Shown one piece after another: positions 8,354 to 17,938 of a DNA stretch of 64,000 bases (the first letter of the stretch is position 1; each line of letters opens with the position of its first letter). A program made the position numbers and the translations under genes. Origin of the DNA: Clostridia bacterium. GTDB taxonomy: Bacteria; Bacillota; Clostridia; TANB77; CAG-508. The stretch is from contig CAAGKN010000026.1 of the NCBI GenBank assembly GCA_900770415.1, positions 124,001-188,000 of the forward strand. The letters are read 5' to 3'. Under the pieces are notes generated by a model that was given only the letters and a program-made list of their open reading frames with translations, made no database searches and had not been told where the DNA came from.

Positions 8354-9340
8354 TTATTCATATTTCTTACTTGCTTCCTCTATTATTTCTTTCATTTCAT
8401 TTCTTAATTCTAATGGTTTTACAACTTCTACACAGTCTATATTTCTCATTGCCCACATTTTGAAGCCCATTGAATTTACTTTTAGTTTTATTTTTATAGT
8501 TTCATCATTTATTTTTGATATTTTTATGTCTTTTCCAAATAATTCTATAACAGTATCTAAAAGAGAGATTGGACATTTTACTTCTATTTCTTCCTTTTTC
8601 CCACCAAACATTTCTACTAATGACTCTGCATATTCTTTTATTTCTTTTTGTGTTATTTTAGCTGTTCTTTTTTCTTCCAATTCTTTAATGTTTTTTATTC
8701 TGTCCAGTCTATAGTTATATAGTTTTTCTTTTCCTTCTTTCAATGCAAGCATGTAAAATTCCTGTTTGTTATATATAATCGCATACGGTGTTACTATTGG
8801 TTTGCTTACAATTTCTTTTGTAATCTTATCATTTATTGCGTATTTCCAATATTCAAAAGTTATCTTACTTAAATTTTGAATTGCTGTAGATATATCTTCT
8901 ATATTTTTTATGACTTCCATATTATCTGTTTTAGTATCATTTGCATAAATCATATAGTTTTTTAATTTTTCATTTTCATAAACGCTTTGAAGATTTTTAC
9001 ATTTTTTTATAATACTTTTGCTAATTGATGGAACAATGTAATTTGCATAACTAAATGTATCAATAATTGCTCTTATTTCTCCTGGTTCAAAGTCCGTTTC
9101 CGGATTCTTTATTATGTAGTAACCTTGTCCATTTTCCTCTCTTGTACTTATATCAAAATCTAGTTTATATTTTAATAAGTTTATATTTCGCCTAATAGTT
9201 CTAGGATCAATTTCTACGTCATATATTTCTTCTACTTTTCTTCCTATCTCTGCTGCTGACATTTTATGATTCTCATCACTATATTTTTTTAATACATTTA
9301 ATATATATAATATATTTCCATTTTTTTCATACAAATCCAT
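8354..9340 (-). CDS. WYL-domain transcriptional regulator
   Basis: The 328-residue protein has an N-terminal winged helix-turn-helix (about 1-65: ILNVLKKYSDENHKMSAAEIGRK and DPRTIRRNI) and a WYL domain at about 165-230 (QEFYMLALKEGKEKLYNYRLDRI), followed by a C-terminal extension. WYL proteins bind nucleic-acid-related ligands and often control defence or stress loci. It lies between the DnaJ-like gene upstream and the GIY-YIG gene downstream, so it may regulate the island. Confidence 0.9.
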   Translation of the reverse strand: MDLYEKNGNILYILNVLKKYSDENHKMSAAEIGRKVEEIYDVEIDPRTIRRNINLLKYKLDFDISTREENGQGYYIIKNPETDFEPGEIRAIIDTFSYANYIVPSISKSIIKKCKNLQSVYENEKLKNYMIYANDTKTDNMEVIKNIEDISTAIQNLSKITFEYWKYAINDKITKEIVSKPIVTPYAIIYNKQEFYMLALKEGKEKLYNYRLDRIKNIKELEEKRTAKITQKEIKEYAESLVEMFGGKKEEIEVKCPISLLDTVIELFGKDIKISKINDETIKIKLKVNSMGFKMWAMRNIDCVEVVKPLELRNEMKEIIEEASKKYE

Positions 9341-9368
9341 ACGTTACTCCTTTAATGAAAAATTTATG

Positions 9369-9764
9369 CTAATTATATTTTTCGCTCTTATTTCCATATA
9401 TTTTAATTAAAATATGTAGTTTTCCTCTTTCATCATTTTTATCGTATCTTGAACCTCTATTTTCAAATACTATCTCATCATTATGTTTTACTTTGGCTGG
9501 AATTTTTACAGTAATTTTTTCTGTATTATGGATATCTAATCCATAGCCAAAACATTTAGAGCATTTCTTTGCATCATCATTGTCATGTAAACAATAATCT
9601 ATGTAATCACATATTATCTCTTTTTCTATGCCTCTTTTTGCTTGTTCTTTTGTTAATTTTATTTCCACATATTCATCTTTATTTTTGTTTTTAATTTTAT
9701 CCGAATAAATTTCCAAAAAGAGTTTATATGCTTCCTTATTATCTATTTCAAAAATTTCATTCAT
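9369..9764 (-). CDS. DnaJ C-terminal-domain-like protein lacking a J domain
   Basis: The 131-residue protein resembles the C-terminal peptide-binding region of DnaJ: LTKEQAKRGIEKEI, one zinc-binding half-site (CSKCFGYG) and KITVKIPAKVKHNDEIVFENRGSR. No HPD-bearing J domain and no complete zinc finger are present, so it cannot stimulate DnaK in the usual way. The start at 9764 has GGTG about 7 bases upstream; an in-frame start at 9776 is possible. It is upstream of the WYL regulator on the same strand. Confidence 0.75.
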   Translation of the reverse strand: MNEIFEIDNKEAYKLFLEIYSDKIKNKNKDEYVEIKLTKEQAKRGIEKEIICDYIDYCLHDNDDAKKCSKCFGYGLDIHNTEKITVKIPAKVKHNDEIVFENRGSRYDKNDERGKLHILIKIYGNKSEKYN

Positions 9765-10013
9765 TATTATCACCAAAATTATTATATCATATATACTTCT
9801 TTATTCAAGGTGCTGGTCTTATAATGTACATTTTTATAGTATTAATATATTATTGCTGTTTTTTTATTGCATGTTCTTCTAATTTAGTTTACTGTATTTC
9901 TTAATCTATTTTTTTCTTATGAAGGTTTTCATTTTTTGTGTTAAAATATCATATCTTATTTGCTTTTTGTTTATTAATATAATATACTTTATTCATATTA
10001 ATGGAGGTGTTTT

Positions 10014-11069
10014 ATGAGTATTGAAATATCTGATTTTGGAAAAGATTTAAATGGAAACTGTGTTAAACTTTTTTCAATAAGCAATTTTAATGGTCTTGTT
10101 GCAAAGGTTACTAATTTTGGAGCTGTGCTTGTTTCTCTGTTTGTTCCTGACAAAAATGGTAATCTAGCGGATATTGTTTTAGGATTTGATTCTTTAGAAA
10201 ATTACTTTAAAAATGATATTTGCTACTTTGGTTCAACTGTTGGAAGAAACAGCAACAGAGTTAAAAATGCTAGTTTTGTACTAAATGGTACAACTTATAA
10301 TTTAGATAAAAATGAAAGAGGAAAAAATGACTTGCATAGTGGATTTAATCCATATAATAGTAGGCTTTGGGATTATTCTATAGATGAAGATACAAATTCC
10401 GTTTCTTTTAACTTAATGAGTCCAGATATGGATCAGGGATTCCCTGGAGAATTTAATATAACAGTTACTTACAGCTTAGATAATGATAATAATTTAAAAA
10501 TAAAATATACAGGAACATCTAATAAAGATACTATTGCAAATATGACAAATCATAGTTATTTTAACTTATCTGGTCATAATAGTGGAACTGCAATGGAGCA
10601 TAAATTGTACATAAATGCTGATAAATATGTAGAAGTTGATGATGAACTTATTCCTACTGGGGAATTAAGAGATGTTTCTAATACCCCTATGGATTTTAGG
10701 ACTCCAACTAAAATAGGACTTAGAATAAATGAAGACTTTAAACAATTTGAATATACTGGTGGATATGATCATAGTTTTGTTATTAACAAAACTAATAATG
10801 GTATTGAAAAAATAGCTGTTTTATCTGATGAAAGTTCTGGAAGAACTATGGAAGTTTATACTGATAGTATCGGAGTTCAATTTTATGCTGGAAACTTTAT
10901 AGAAAATAATAAAGTAATTGGTAAAGAGAATTGTAGTTATAAAAATCGTTCTGGTGTTTGCTTAGAAACTGGATTTTTACCAGACTCTATGAATCAACCA
11001 AATTTTGTTACACCTTTGTTAAAAGCAGGTGATACATATAGCACAACTACAATATATAAATTTATATAG
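10014..11069 (+). CDS. galM: Aldose 1-epimerase (mutarotase)
   Basis: The 351-residue enzyme interconverts alpha and beta anomers of sugars such as galactose at the start of the Leloir pathway. The fold is complete: VGRNSNRVKNASF near residue 80, the catalytic His in NHSYFNLSGH, and the catalytic Glu in CLETGFLPDSMNQPNF near the C-terminus. The ATG follows a strong GGAGG. It stands alone on the plus strand, ending at a bidirectional terminator. The CGG triplets it contains are out of frame. Confidence 0.95.
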   Translation: MSIEISDFGKDLNGNCVKLFSISNFNGLVAKVTNFGAVLVSLFVPDKNGNLADIVLGFDSLENYFKNDICYFGSTVGRNSNRVKNASFVLNGTTYNLDKNERGKNDLHSGFNPYNSRLWDYSIDEDTNSVSFNLMSPDMDQGFPGEFNITVTYSLDNDNNLKIKYTGTSNKDTIANMTNHSYFNLSGHNSGTAMEHKLYINADKYVEVDDELIPTGELRDVSNTPMDFRTPTKIGLRINEDFKQFEYTGGYDHSFVINKTNNGIEKIAVLSDESSGRTMEVYTDSIGVQFYAGNFIENNKVIGKENCSYKNRSGVCLETGFLPDSMNQPNFVTPLLKAGDTYSTTTIYKFI

Positions 11070-11072
11070 AGC

Positions 11073-11103
11073 AAATAAAGGGCGACTATGTCGCCCTTTA
11101 TTT
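11073..11103. terminator. Bidirectional terminator between galM and the sortase gene
   Basis: A 14-bp perfect stem (AAATAAAGGGCGAC and its complement) with a 3-base loop; A- and T-runs flank it so it can serve both convergent genes. Confidence 0.85.
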
Positions 11104-11107
11104 TATG

Positions 11108-11842
11108 TTACATTACTCTTGCTTTTATTATATGTCTTTGTTTGTTGTCATTTGTACATGTTATTAATGTTATTTCTTTTTTGCCATTTGTTAATTGGCT
11201 AGTACATGCTAGCTCATCTGGGTTTACTATAAATTTATCATATACTGTATATGTTAGCATTCTTCCACTTAAGTCTGTTATTTCTATTGTATCTCCCAAT
11301 TGTAAATTTGGTACTTTGCTAAAGAATTTTGAATTTCTATAATTGTGTCCTGCTATACAAAGATTTCCAACTTCATTTGGATTTGGCCCATGGAATTTAC
11401 ATGGAGCTATTTTTAACAATTCATCTGTATATGTTGATAGAATTGGATAATTAACATTTATTGAAGGTATGTTTATTACTCCTATTGTATAATATGATGT
11501 ACCGTCACTTGCAGTAAGTTTTTGCTCTTCTTCTACATTAACTTGTTGTTCTATTTGAACAACTTCTGTTGTTGCCACATCTTCCTCTTCTGGAATAGCA
11601 TTTAATCTAACTACTACAACTTCTTCATCAACTAGTTTTGTTGGCTCTCTAAAAGATATTTCTTGTAAAATTTCTTTTGAAACTTCTTCACTCTTGTTTC
11701 TATCATACTCAGCATAGATTGCATAAGATGATAAAGCGCATAACAAAAAAACAGATAGAAAAAATTCAAATTTAAAAACTTTTTTCTTTCTTTTCATGTC
11801 TGGTGTTACATATAATTTTTGAGAAACAAGAATTTGATTCAT
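11108..11842 (-). CDS. Sortase family transpeptidase
   Basis: The 244-residue protein is anchored by an N-terminal membrane segment (about residues 25-45), followed by a Glu-rich linker and a sortase domain. Catalytic residues are visible: His in CIAGHNYRNSKFF, Cys in EITLITCTND and Arg in KQRHII. Sortases cleave LPXTG-like signals and attach proteins to the wall or assemble pili. No substrate gene is adjacent. The arrangement looks class D or A-like, but the class is not certain from motifs alone. Confidence 0.9.
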   Translation of the reverse strand: MNQILVSQKLYVTPDMKRKKKVFKFEFFLSVFLLCALSSYAIYAEYDRNKSEEVSKEILQEISFREPTKLVDEEVVVVRLNAIPEEEDVATTEVVQIEQQVNVEEEQKLTASDGTSYYTIGVINIPSINVNYPILSTYTDELLKIAPCKFHGPNPNEVGNLCIAGHNYRNSKFFSKVPNLQLGDTIEITDLSGRMLTYTVYDKFIVNPDELACTSQLTNGKKEITLITCTNDNKQRHIIKARVM

Positions 11843-11879
11843 GCTATATCCCTTTCTTTAAAATTAATCCAATATAATT

Positions 11880-12737
11880 TTAACACATTTCTTTTAACTT
11901 TTCAACAGTGTTTCTTATACTTTCCGCTGGGGTTGATGCCCCTGCCATAACACCTATTTTTCTTATATTTTTAATGCTACCCTGTCTTATTTCTTCTGCT
12001 GTTTCTATAAGCATACAATTATTACATTCTTTTTTAGCAATTTCATATAATTTAGTAGTATTTGAACTGTGTTTTCCACCAATTATAATCATTAAATCAA
12101 CTTGTTTTGCTATTTCTTGCGTTTCTTTTTGTCTAATATTTGTAGCATTACAAATTGTATTTTTAACTTCAAAAACTGTATTTTTATCTATATTTTCCTC
12201 TACATCTTTTACAATTTTATTAAATTTTTCCACACTAAATGTAGTTTGAGAAACTATTAATAATTTTTTTAAATTAGATTCCTTAAAATTTTTTATTGCC
12301 TTTTCTACATCTTCTTGTTTTTCTAATATAGTTGAATTTTTTCTGCAATAGCTCACTGTTCCTATTGTTTCCGCATGATCCTTTTGCCCTATTATAAAAA
12401 TATAGTAGTTCTTCGAAGAATACTCTTTTACAATATTGTGTATTTTTAATACATTTGGGCATGTTAAATCTATTACTTTTAAATCGAGCTCTTCAGCTCT
12501 TTCGTATACTTCTTTTGGCACACCATGTGACCTTATTATTACATTATTTTTTGCTTCTTCTACATTATTAATAATTATAAGGCCTTGTTCTTCCAAGCTC
12601 TGTGTAACCTGTTTATTATGTACTAGTTCTCCTAAGCAATATGTTTCTTTTTGTTTTTGTACTGACTCTTTTGTTTTGTCAACAGCATTTTTAACTCCAT
12701 AACAGAAACCTGCTGTTTTGCCAACGATTATCTCCAT
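11880..12737 (-). CDS. ispH: 4-hydroxy-3-methylbut-2-enyl diphosphate reductase
   Basis: The 285-residue iron-sulfur enzyme performs the last step of the MEP isoprenoid pathway. The three cluster cysteines are in AGFCYGVKNAV, DLTCPNV and NTICNATNIRQ, and the SHGVP and ASTPAES motifs are present. The ATG at 12737 is chosen because AGGTG lies 6 bases upstream; the in-frame GTG at 12746 is part of that Shine-Dalgarno. It is 12 bases from tdk and close to ispG, giving an ispG-tdk-ispH operon with two steps of the same pathway. Confidence 0.95.
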   Translation of the reverse strand: MEIIVGKTAGFCYGVKNAVDKTKESVQKQKETYCLGELVHNKQVTQSLEEQGLIIINNVEEAKNNVIIRSHGVPKEVYERAEELDLKVIDLTCPNVLKIHNIVKEYSSKNYYIFIIGQKDHAETIGTVSYCRKNSTILEKQEDVEKAIKNFKESNLKKLLIVSQTTFSVEKFNKIVKDVEENIDKNTVFEVKNTICNATNIRQKETQEIAKQVDLMIIIGGKHSSNTTKLYEIAKKECNNCMLIETAEEIRQGSIKNIRKIGVMAGASTPAESIRNTVEKLKEMC

Positions 12738-12749
12738 ACATTTCACCTT

Positions 12750-13295
12750 TTAATTATTTTCGTTCATTAATTTTTCGTAGCATTTTCTACATACAGGAAT
12801 ATATAGCCCTTCGTCGCCAACTAGTATATCTCCATTTTTTTGTTTTCCCTTAAAATATGTAAAAATAGCCTCTTCACTTCTGCAATTCTCGCATACAGAT
12901 GTTAACATTTGAACATTATCAGACATACATAATAAATCTCCCATTGCCCCAAATGTCTTTCTTTCTGATGTTAGATTTAAGCCAGCTATAAAAAACTTTT
13001 TTCCTTTTTGAGTAAGTTTGTATAGTTCATTTAAATCTCCTTTTAAAAACTGGAATTCATCAATTACATATACATCTGCATCATAGTTTTTTATCTCGTC
13101 TATGCTACTAATATTAATTGCATTTTGTTTGTATCCATTTCTACTAATAACACTTTGCTCTGAAAATCTATCATCTATAGTTGGTTTAAATATTTTTACG
13201 TTTTTTCCTGCAATTTGTTGTCTTTTAGCTTCATCTAGTATTTTTTGAGTTTTACCACATTTCATTGGTCCTGTGTAAACATTTATATCTCCCAT
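12750..13295 (-). CDS. tdk: Thymidine kinase
   Basis: The 181-residue type II thymidine kinase phosphorylates thymidine to dTMP for salvage. It has the P-loop YTGPMKCGKTQ, the Walker B-like VIDEFQF and a zinc ribbon (CENC ... CRKC). The ATG at 13295 is preceded by AGGTG; an in-frame GTG at 13304 overlaps that motif and is less likely. It sits between ispG and ispH in one transcription unit, a location without a pathway link. Confidence 0.95.
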   Translation of the reverse strand: MGDINVYTGPMKCGKTQKILDEAKRQQIAGKNVKIFKPTIDDRFSEQSVISRNGYKQNAINISSIDEIKNYDADVYVIDEFQFLKGDLNELYKLTQKGKKFFIAGLNLTSERKTFGAMGDLLCMSDNVQMLTSVCENCRSEEAIFTYFKGKQKNGDILVGDEGLYIPVCRKCYEKLMNENN

Positions 13296-13308
13296 TTTTC
13301 TCACCTGT

Positions 13309-14364
13309 TTATATCATTTTTAAAATTTCTTCTTTTAGTACTTTTACTATATCTTCTTGTTTTACTTTTCTAATTATCTCACCTTTTTTAAATAAAAGTC
13401 CTTCTTTAATTCCTCCGGCAATTCCTATATCTGCGTGTCTTGCTTCATTCGGTCCATTTACTCCGCAACCCATTACAGCTACTGTAATAGGAGCTTTTAT
13501 AGTTTGTAAAAATTCTTCTATTTCATTTGCTATTGGTATTAAATCATATTGAATTCTTCCACATGTTGGGCACGCTATAAGTGTTGGTGCATTTTTATAT
13601 AAGTTGCAATCTTTTAATATTTCTTTGGCAACTTTTATTTCTTTAACAGGGTCTGCTGATAATGATACCCTCATTGTATCTCCAATACCTTCTCTTAACA
13701 AAATCCCAAGTCCTATACTTGAGCTTACAGTTCCACTAAATTCTGTTCCCGCATGTGTTACTCCTAGATGTAATGGATAATTTATTGTATTTGCAGCCTC
13801 TTTATAACTTTCTATACATAAGTCTAATGATGATGCTTTTAATGATAATGCTATATCATAAAAATCTAAGTCTTCTAATATTTTTATATGTCTTAGCCCT
13901 GCTTCTACCATTCCTTTTGCTGTTGGCTTTCCATCTCTTTGTAAAATATCTTTTGGAAGTGATCCACTATTTACACCTATTCTAATTGGAATTTTTCTTT
14001 CTTTACAAGCATCTACTACAGCTTTTACTCTATCTACGCTTCCAATGTTTCCTGGATTTATTCTAATTTTATCTACTCCTGCCTTTGCTGCTTCTAGTGC
14101 TATTCTATAATCAAAATGTATATCAGAAACAATTGGTATATGTATTTTACTTTTTATTTCTTTTATTGCTTTTGCATCTTCTTCGTCTAAGCATGCAACT
14201 CTTATAATCTCACAACCAGCTTCTTCTAATTTTAAAATTTGTTCCACTGTTGATTTAACATCTTTTGTTTTTGTATTTGTCATTGATTGAATTACTACTT
14301 TATTTTGTCCACCTATTTGTACATCTCCTACAAATATTTTTCTTGTTTCATTTCTTGTTATCAT
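13309..14364 (-). CDS. ispG: (E)-4-hydroxy-3-methylbut-2-enyl-diphosphate synthase
   Basis: The 351-residue enzyme is the penultimate step of the MEP pathway. It has a TIM-barrel N-terminal domain ([28 protein letters not shown]) and a C-terminal domain with [4Fe-4S] cysteines in LIACPTCGR and [12 protein letters not shown]. This is the short bacterial form without the plant-type insert. It heads the ispG-tdk-ispH run. Confidence 0.96.
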   Translation of the reverse strand: MITRNETRKIFVGDVQIGGQNKVVIQSMTNTKTKDVKSTVEQILKLEEAGCEIIRVACLDEEDAKAIKEIKSKIHIPIVSDIHFDYRIALEAAKAGVDKIRINPGNIGSVDRVKAVVDACKERKIPIRIGVNSGSLPKDILQRDGKPTAKGMVEAGLRHIKILEDLDFYDIALSLKASSLDLCIESYKEAANTINYPLHLGVTHAGTEFSGTVSSSIGLGILLREGIGDTMRVSLSADPVKEIKVAKEILKDCNLYKNAPTLIACPTCGRIQYDLIPIANEIEEFLQTIKAPITVAVMGCGVNGPNEARHADIGIAGGIKEGLLFKKGEIIRKVKQEDIVKVLKEEILKMI

Positions 14365-14441
14365 AGTTATCCCCTTAATTTTTATTTTACTTTGTTATTC
14401 TATCATAGATTATCTATTTTTTAAACAATAAGTTATAAAAA

Positions 14442-14490
14442 TTGTAATTTGTTGTGCACATCACACCTTTCACATCAATTAAACAAATTA
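14442..14490. repeat. MITE-like intergenic repeat, copy 1
   Basis: The ends TGTAATTTGT and ACAAATTAC are inverted repeats. The interior has the CACACCTTTCACATCAATTA motif shared with 46561-46616 and, in part, 17733-17770. Confidence 0.6.
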
Positions 14491-14559
14491 CCTCTTCTTT
14501 ACTTTTCTTGCAAATCTTGATATAATTATTGTTGGAATAAATTTTAGGAGGGCTATTGT

Positions 14560-16335
14560 ATGGGAAATGCAAAAGCAGAAAAGGAAGAATTAAAAAAATT
14601 AGAAGACGAAGCATATTTTGAACTTTGCCAAATTATTGCAGAAGCTATGCAAGAACAGTCTATTGAGCTTTTGGATTACAGAATTGCTTCATGGAAAAAT
14701 AAATATAAAAAATTATTAGATAATCCTAGTCCTAATTTTAAAAAAAGAATTGAATACTTACTTACTGAATATTATTCTTCTGTTACCCAATACATTCAAT
14801 CCCAAATTAAATTTAATGAGAATAAAAAGATTGAAAATCAGAGTAAAGCTTTAAGAGAATTATATGTAATAATCAGAGATACAGATGATTTAAAAACGTT
14901 AGAGAAAAAAGTTAATGCTTGGAAAGAAAAATATCCAAAAGACAAATTTCTTAAAATGTATCAGTCAAAATATGAACACATGACTAGCAAAAGAAATTTG
15001 AGAGAAAATGCTTTTGACCAAGAAGTAGCTTTTAAAGATCTTGTTGAAATTACTAAACACACTGGCACCTTTGAAGAATTTGCAAGAGAACGTGAACAAT
15101 GGGAAAATAAGTATTCTATACATGATAAATTTGAATTAGATGATTTTATAAAACATCAATCTGACATTAAAAGATATACCTCAGATGAATATTTACATTC
15201 TATCTCTAAGGATGAAGAACCTAAAGAAAATAATAATTCAACTACTTTTGAAACTACCGAATTGTCTAAAGAGCCTGAACAAGAAGAACAGCCACAAAAG
15301 GTCTATTCAGATTTAGCTAAACAAGCTTCTGCATATACTGCTCTTTTGGCTATTTCTCAAAAGCCAAACAATGTAAATGAAATGTTTAAGTGGGTATATA
15401 AAAATGGTTCTATTAAATTTAATGATAAATATAAAGAACTTATATTAAATGCCACATATTTGGACTATTCACCAACCTATTTAAACAAATTGAGAACACC
15501 TGGCTTAAATGTAAATAACAAATCACTTTCTTATGAAGAGTTTAAAGAAATGGACGATATTAAAAGATATGCAATAATAAGTTATTTTAATTTGTTGCTT
15601 CCGCCAGATAAAGCAATTTCTAATGGTTTTTTCAACTCTTGTATAAATACAGTTTATGCAAAATCAGAAAAGGCCAAGTACACAAATTCTTCACTTAATG
15701 AAATAAATCAAGAAAACTTAAAAGATGGCATAGAAATAAAATTATCTAAATCTGATGCAGAACAAGAACTTGATTTGCCTGAGCTAAAAAAGCAAGAAAT
15801 CCCTGATACTGAGGTTGAAAAAGTTTCAACTAGTACAGCTGAGGAAAAACAAGAAGAAAACATTGACTCTGCAAAGAAATTGCAAGAAGATTTGCCAACA
15901 GAGCCAGAAGAATCGCCTGCTGAACATATTAAGCAAGACGAAGTAAAAAAAGAAGATGAAGATTCGCAAAGCCTTGTAAAAGAAAATAATACACCAACAG
16001 TAGATTTGGAAGTTGAAGAAGAACCTAGTAAAGAAGAATTATTTAGTCTAACAGAAAAGGCTGTTGAAGAACCTAGAATTGATGTTCCTTTAGATAATTC
16101 TTTTGAAGATCCTGTAGTAGAAGAAGCAAAAGAAGTAGAAAACGTTGAACCAGAACCTTTACAGCAGGAACAAATTATTGCTGTTTCTCCATTGCTATTT
16201 TCTGCAATAAATTATAAATCAAAGCAAGCTGATGCAGTAGAAAAAATAGATGAACATGTAAATGAGTATGTATTATCAAGTGCTAAAACAATTTCTGATA
16301 ATATTCAAACAAAACAAAAAACAGATTGGGATTAA
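14560..16335 (+). CDS. Hypothetical protein with three helical repeats and an acidic disordered tail
   Basis: I do not recognise this 591-residue protein. The first 205 residues hold three diverged copies of a roughly 50-residue unit with the pattern L-x(2)-I ... W-x(2)-KY (for example IASWKNKYKKLL, VNAWKEKYPKDK, REQWENKYSIHD). Residues about 240-380 look globular. About 390-560 is Glu/Lys/Pro-rich and probably disordered. No signal peptide or membrane segment is present. The ATG has GGAGGG upstream. It is a single plus-strand gene between minus-strand operons, ending at a clear terminator. Confidence 0.85.
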   Translation: MGNAKAEKEELKKLEDEAYFELCQIIAEAMQEQSIELLDYRIASWKNKYKKLLDNPSPNFKKRIEYLLTEYYSSVTQYIQSQIKFNENKKIENQSKALRELYVIIRDTDDLKTLEKKVNAWKEKYPKDKFLKMYQSKYEHMTSKRNLRENAFDQEVAFKDLVEITKHTGTFEEFAREREQWENKYSIHDKFELDDFIKHQSDIKRYTSDEYLHSISKDEEPKENNNSTTFETTELSKEPEQEEQPQKVYSDLAKQASAYTALLAISQKPNNVNEMFKWVYKNGSIKFNDKYKELILNATYLDYSPTYLNKLRTPGLNVNNKSLSYEEFKEMDDIKRYAIISYFNLLLPPDKAISNGFFNSCINTVYAKSEKAKYTNSSLNEINQENLKDGIEIKLSKSDAEQELDLPELKKQEIPDTEVEKVSTSTAEEKQEENIDSAKKLQEDLPTEPEESPAEHIKQDEVKKEDEDSQSLVKENNTPTVDLEVEEEPSKEELFSLTEKAVEEPRIDVPLDNSFEDPVVEEAKEVENVEPEPLQQEQIIAVSPLLFSAINYKSKQADAVEKIDEHVNEYVLSSAKTISDNIQTKQKTDWD

Positions 16336-16336
16336 C

Positions 16337-16360
16337 AAAGAGGCTATTAAAGCCTCTTTT
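16337..16360. terminator. Terminator between 14560-16335 and purD
   Basis: AAAGAGGCT pairs with AGCCTCTTT around a 4-base loop; T-runs on both sides suit convergent genes. Confidence 0.85.
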
Positions 16361-17661
16361 TAGTGTTCATATATATTTCCTATATCTGTCCTATAATCTA
16401 ATTTCTCATCTATGTTTCCTTTTATTGCATTATATACTTTTTCCTTTGCTTCTTGTAAAGATTTTGCTGATGTTGTTAAACCAAATAATCTAGAATTGCT
16501 TACTGATGAATATTTATTACCTTCTAAATGCTTAGTGTTTGCAAAATATATTTTTACTCCTTGTTTTTCTATTGCTTCTCTACTTATTGTAAATATCAAA
16601 GGTTCTTTTCTACTTTCTACTGCATATTCTTTTGTAACTATGTATACTGTAAAAGTACATTCTTTTTTGAATTTGCAGTTTTCTGTGCTTAATGTTTTGT
16701 TAAATATATTCTTCATTACATCTGTAAATGAAGTTTCTAATGAATTTAAAACATTTAGTGCTTCTGGATCCCCAAATCTAGAATTGAATTCTATAAATTT
16801 AATTCCATTTTTTGTTTTAAAGAATCCACCATATATAACTCCATTAAATTCTAAATTATCTTTATTTATATATTTTAATGTTTCTTTTATTAAATTGCTA
16901 CATTCGTCTATGTCTTTTTGCTCTAAGAATGGTAGCATTCCATTTTCAAAACTTAGGCAACCCATTCCGCCTGTTCCTGGTCCCTTATCTTCATTAAATC
17001 TATATGGATAGTCAAATGTTGTTGGAGTAACTACAATATTTTCTCCATCTGTTAATGCCATTACAGTGAATTCTCTTCCTTCTATTTTGTCTTGAATAAT
17101 TACATTTCCACTTATTTCCAAACAGCTTTTTGCATACTCAAACCCTTCGTCTTTCCCCTTAAAATTTATTCCTCCAACTTTTACTCCTTTTCCGCCTGTA
17201 AGTCCTTCTGGTTTTACAACAAAGCTATCATCATTATATGAATCTATTATATTTTTTAATTCTTCTATGCTTGTTATATTATAATTTTTTATTATCATTT
17301 CTGGAGCTAATTTTTCTACTATGTTCAATGCGTAAGTTTTGCTCCATTCTATTTTAGCTCCTTTTGATGTTGGTCCAAATGTTTTTAATCCTAGTTCTCT
17401 TGCAACATCTATTAATCCGTCTTGTAATAAATTATCACTACTTATTAAACATACTTCAATATTATTTTCTTTTATAAATTCTGAAACTATCTCTTTGTTA
17501 AATGGATCTGCTACAATATATTTGCCTCCTGATCTATTTACCATTTCTATAATGCTTGGATTCTCATAAGGACATACTGTATACAAACTATAGCCTTTGC
17601 TAATATATTCTGCTAGTACTGCTTCTCTTCCACCATTACCTAGTAATAAACATTTTTCCAT
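16360..17661 (-). CDS. purD: Phosphoribosylamine-glycine ligase (GARS)
   Basis: The 433-residue ATP-grasp enzyme is step two of purine synthesis. Visible motifs are LLGNGGREAVLAEY at the N-terminus, the ATP-grasp segment VVKPEGLTGGKGV, GPGTGGMGC, and EFNSRFGDPEALN near the metal site. Length and motif order are normal. It is monocistronic here, far from purE and purC (37.4 kb) and purB (40 kb), so the pur genes are scattered in this genome. Confidence 0.96.
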   Translation of the reverse strand: MEKCLLLGNGGREAVLAEYISKGYSLYTVCPYENPSIIEMVNRSGGKYIVADPFNKEIVSEFIKENNIEVCLISSDNLLQDGLIDVARELGLKTFGPTSKGAKIEWSKTYALNIVEKLAPEMIIKNYNITSIEELKNIIDSYNDDSFVVKPEGLTGGKGVKVGGINFKGKDEGFEYAKSCLEISGNVIIQDKIEGREFTVMALTDGENIVVTPTTFDYPYRFNEDKGPGTGGMGCLSFENGMLPFLEQKDIDECSNLIKETLKYINKDNLEFNGVIYGGFFKTKNGIKFIEFNSRFGDPEALNVLNSLETSFTDVMKNIFNKTLSTENCKFKKECTFTVYIVTKEYAVESRKEPLIFTISREAIEKQGVKIYFANTKHLEGNKYSSVSNSRLFGLTTSAKSLQEAKEKVYNAIKGNIDEKLDYRTDIGNIYEH

Positions 17662-17689
17662 TTTGGATTCCTCCTAATTTTACAGATTG

Positions 17690-17780
17690 GGATTTTGTTG
17701 GACTAAATTTATTTTGGGCTTGTAGGGGTCGCAATAAATCACATCTCCCACATCAATTAAACAAATTCCAATTTGTCTAT
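17690..17780. repeat. MITE-like intergenic repeat, copy 2 (degenerate)
   Basis: Holds a half-palindrome TGTAGGGGTCGC (17721-17732), then CATCAATTAAACAAATTCC, ending in ACAAATTCCAATTTGT. It shares pieces with the copies at 14442, 46561 and 47137. Confidence 0.55.
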
Positions 17781-17938
17781 TTAATTATTTATATTCTATC
17801 AATATAGATAATTTTTTTCAATATATATTTAAAATCAGATGTAACAAATTTGTAATATAAGTTTAATGATTTTGAAATATTTTTTTAGTCTTTATGTTAT
17901 ATAATAATTGTGTACCAAAGATTTAAAAGGAGTTACGG

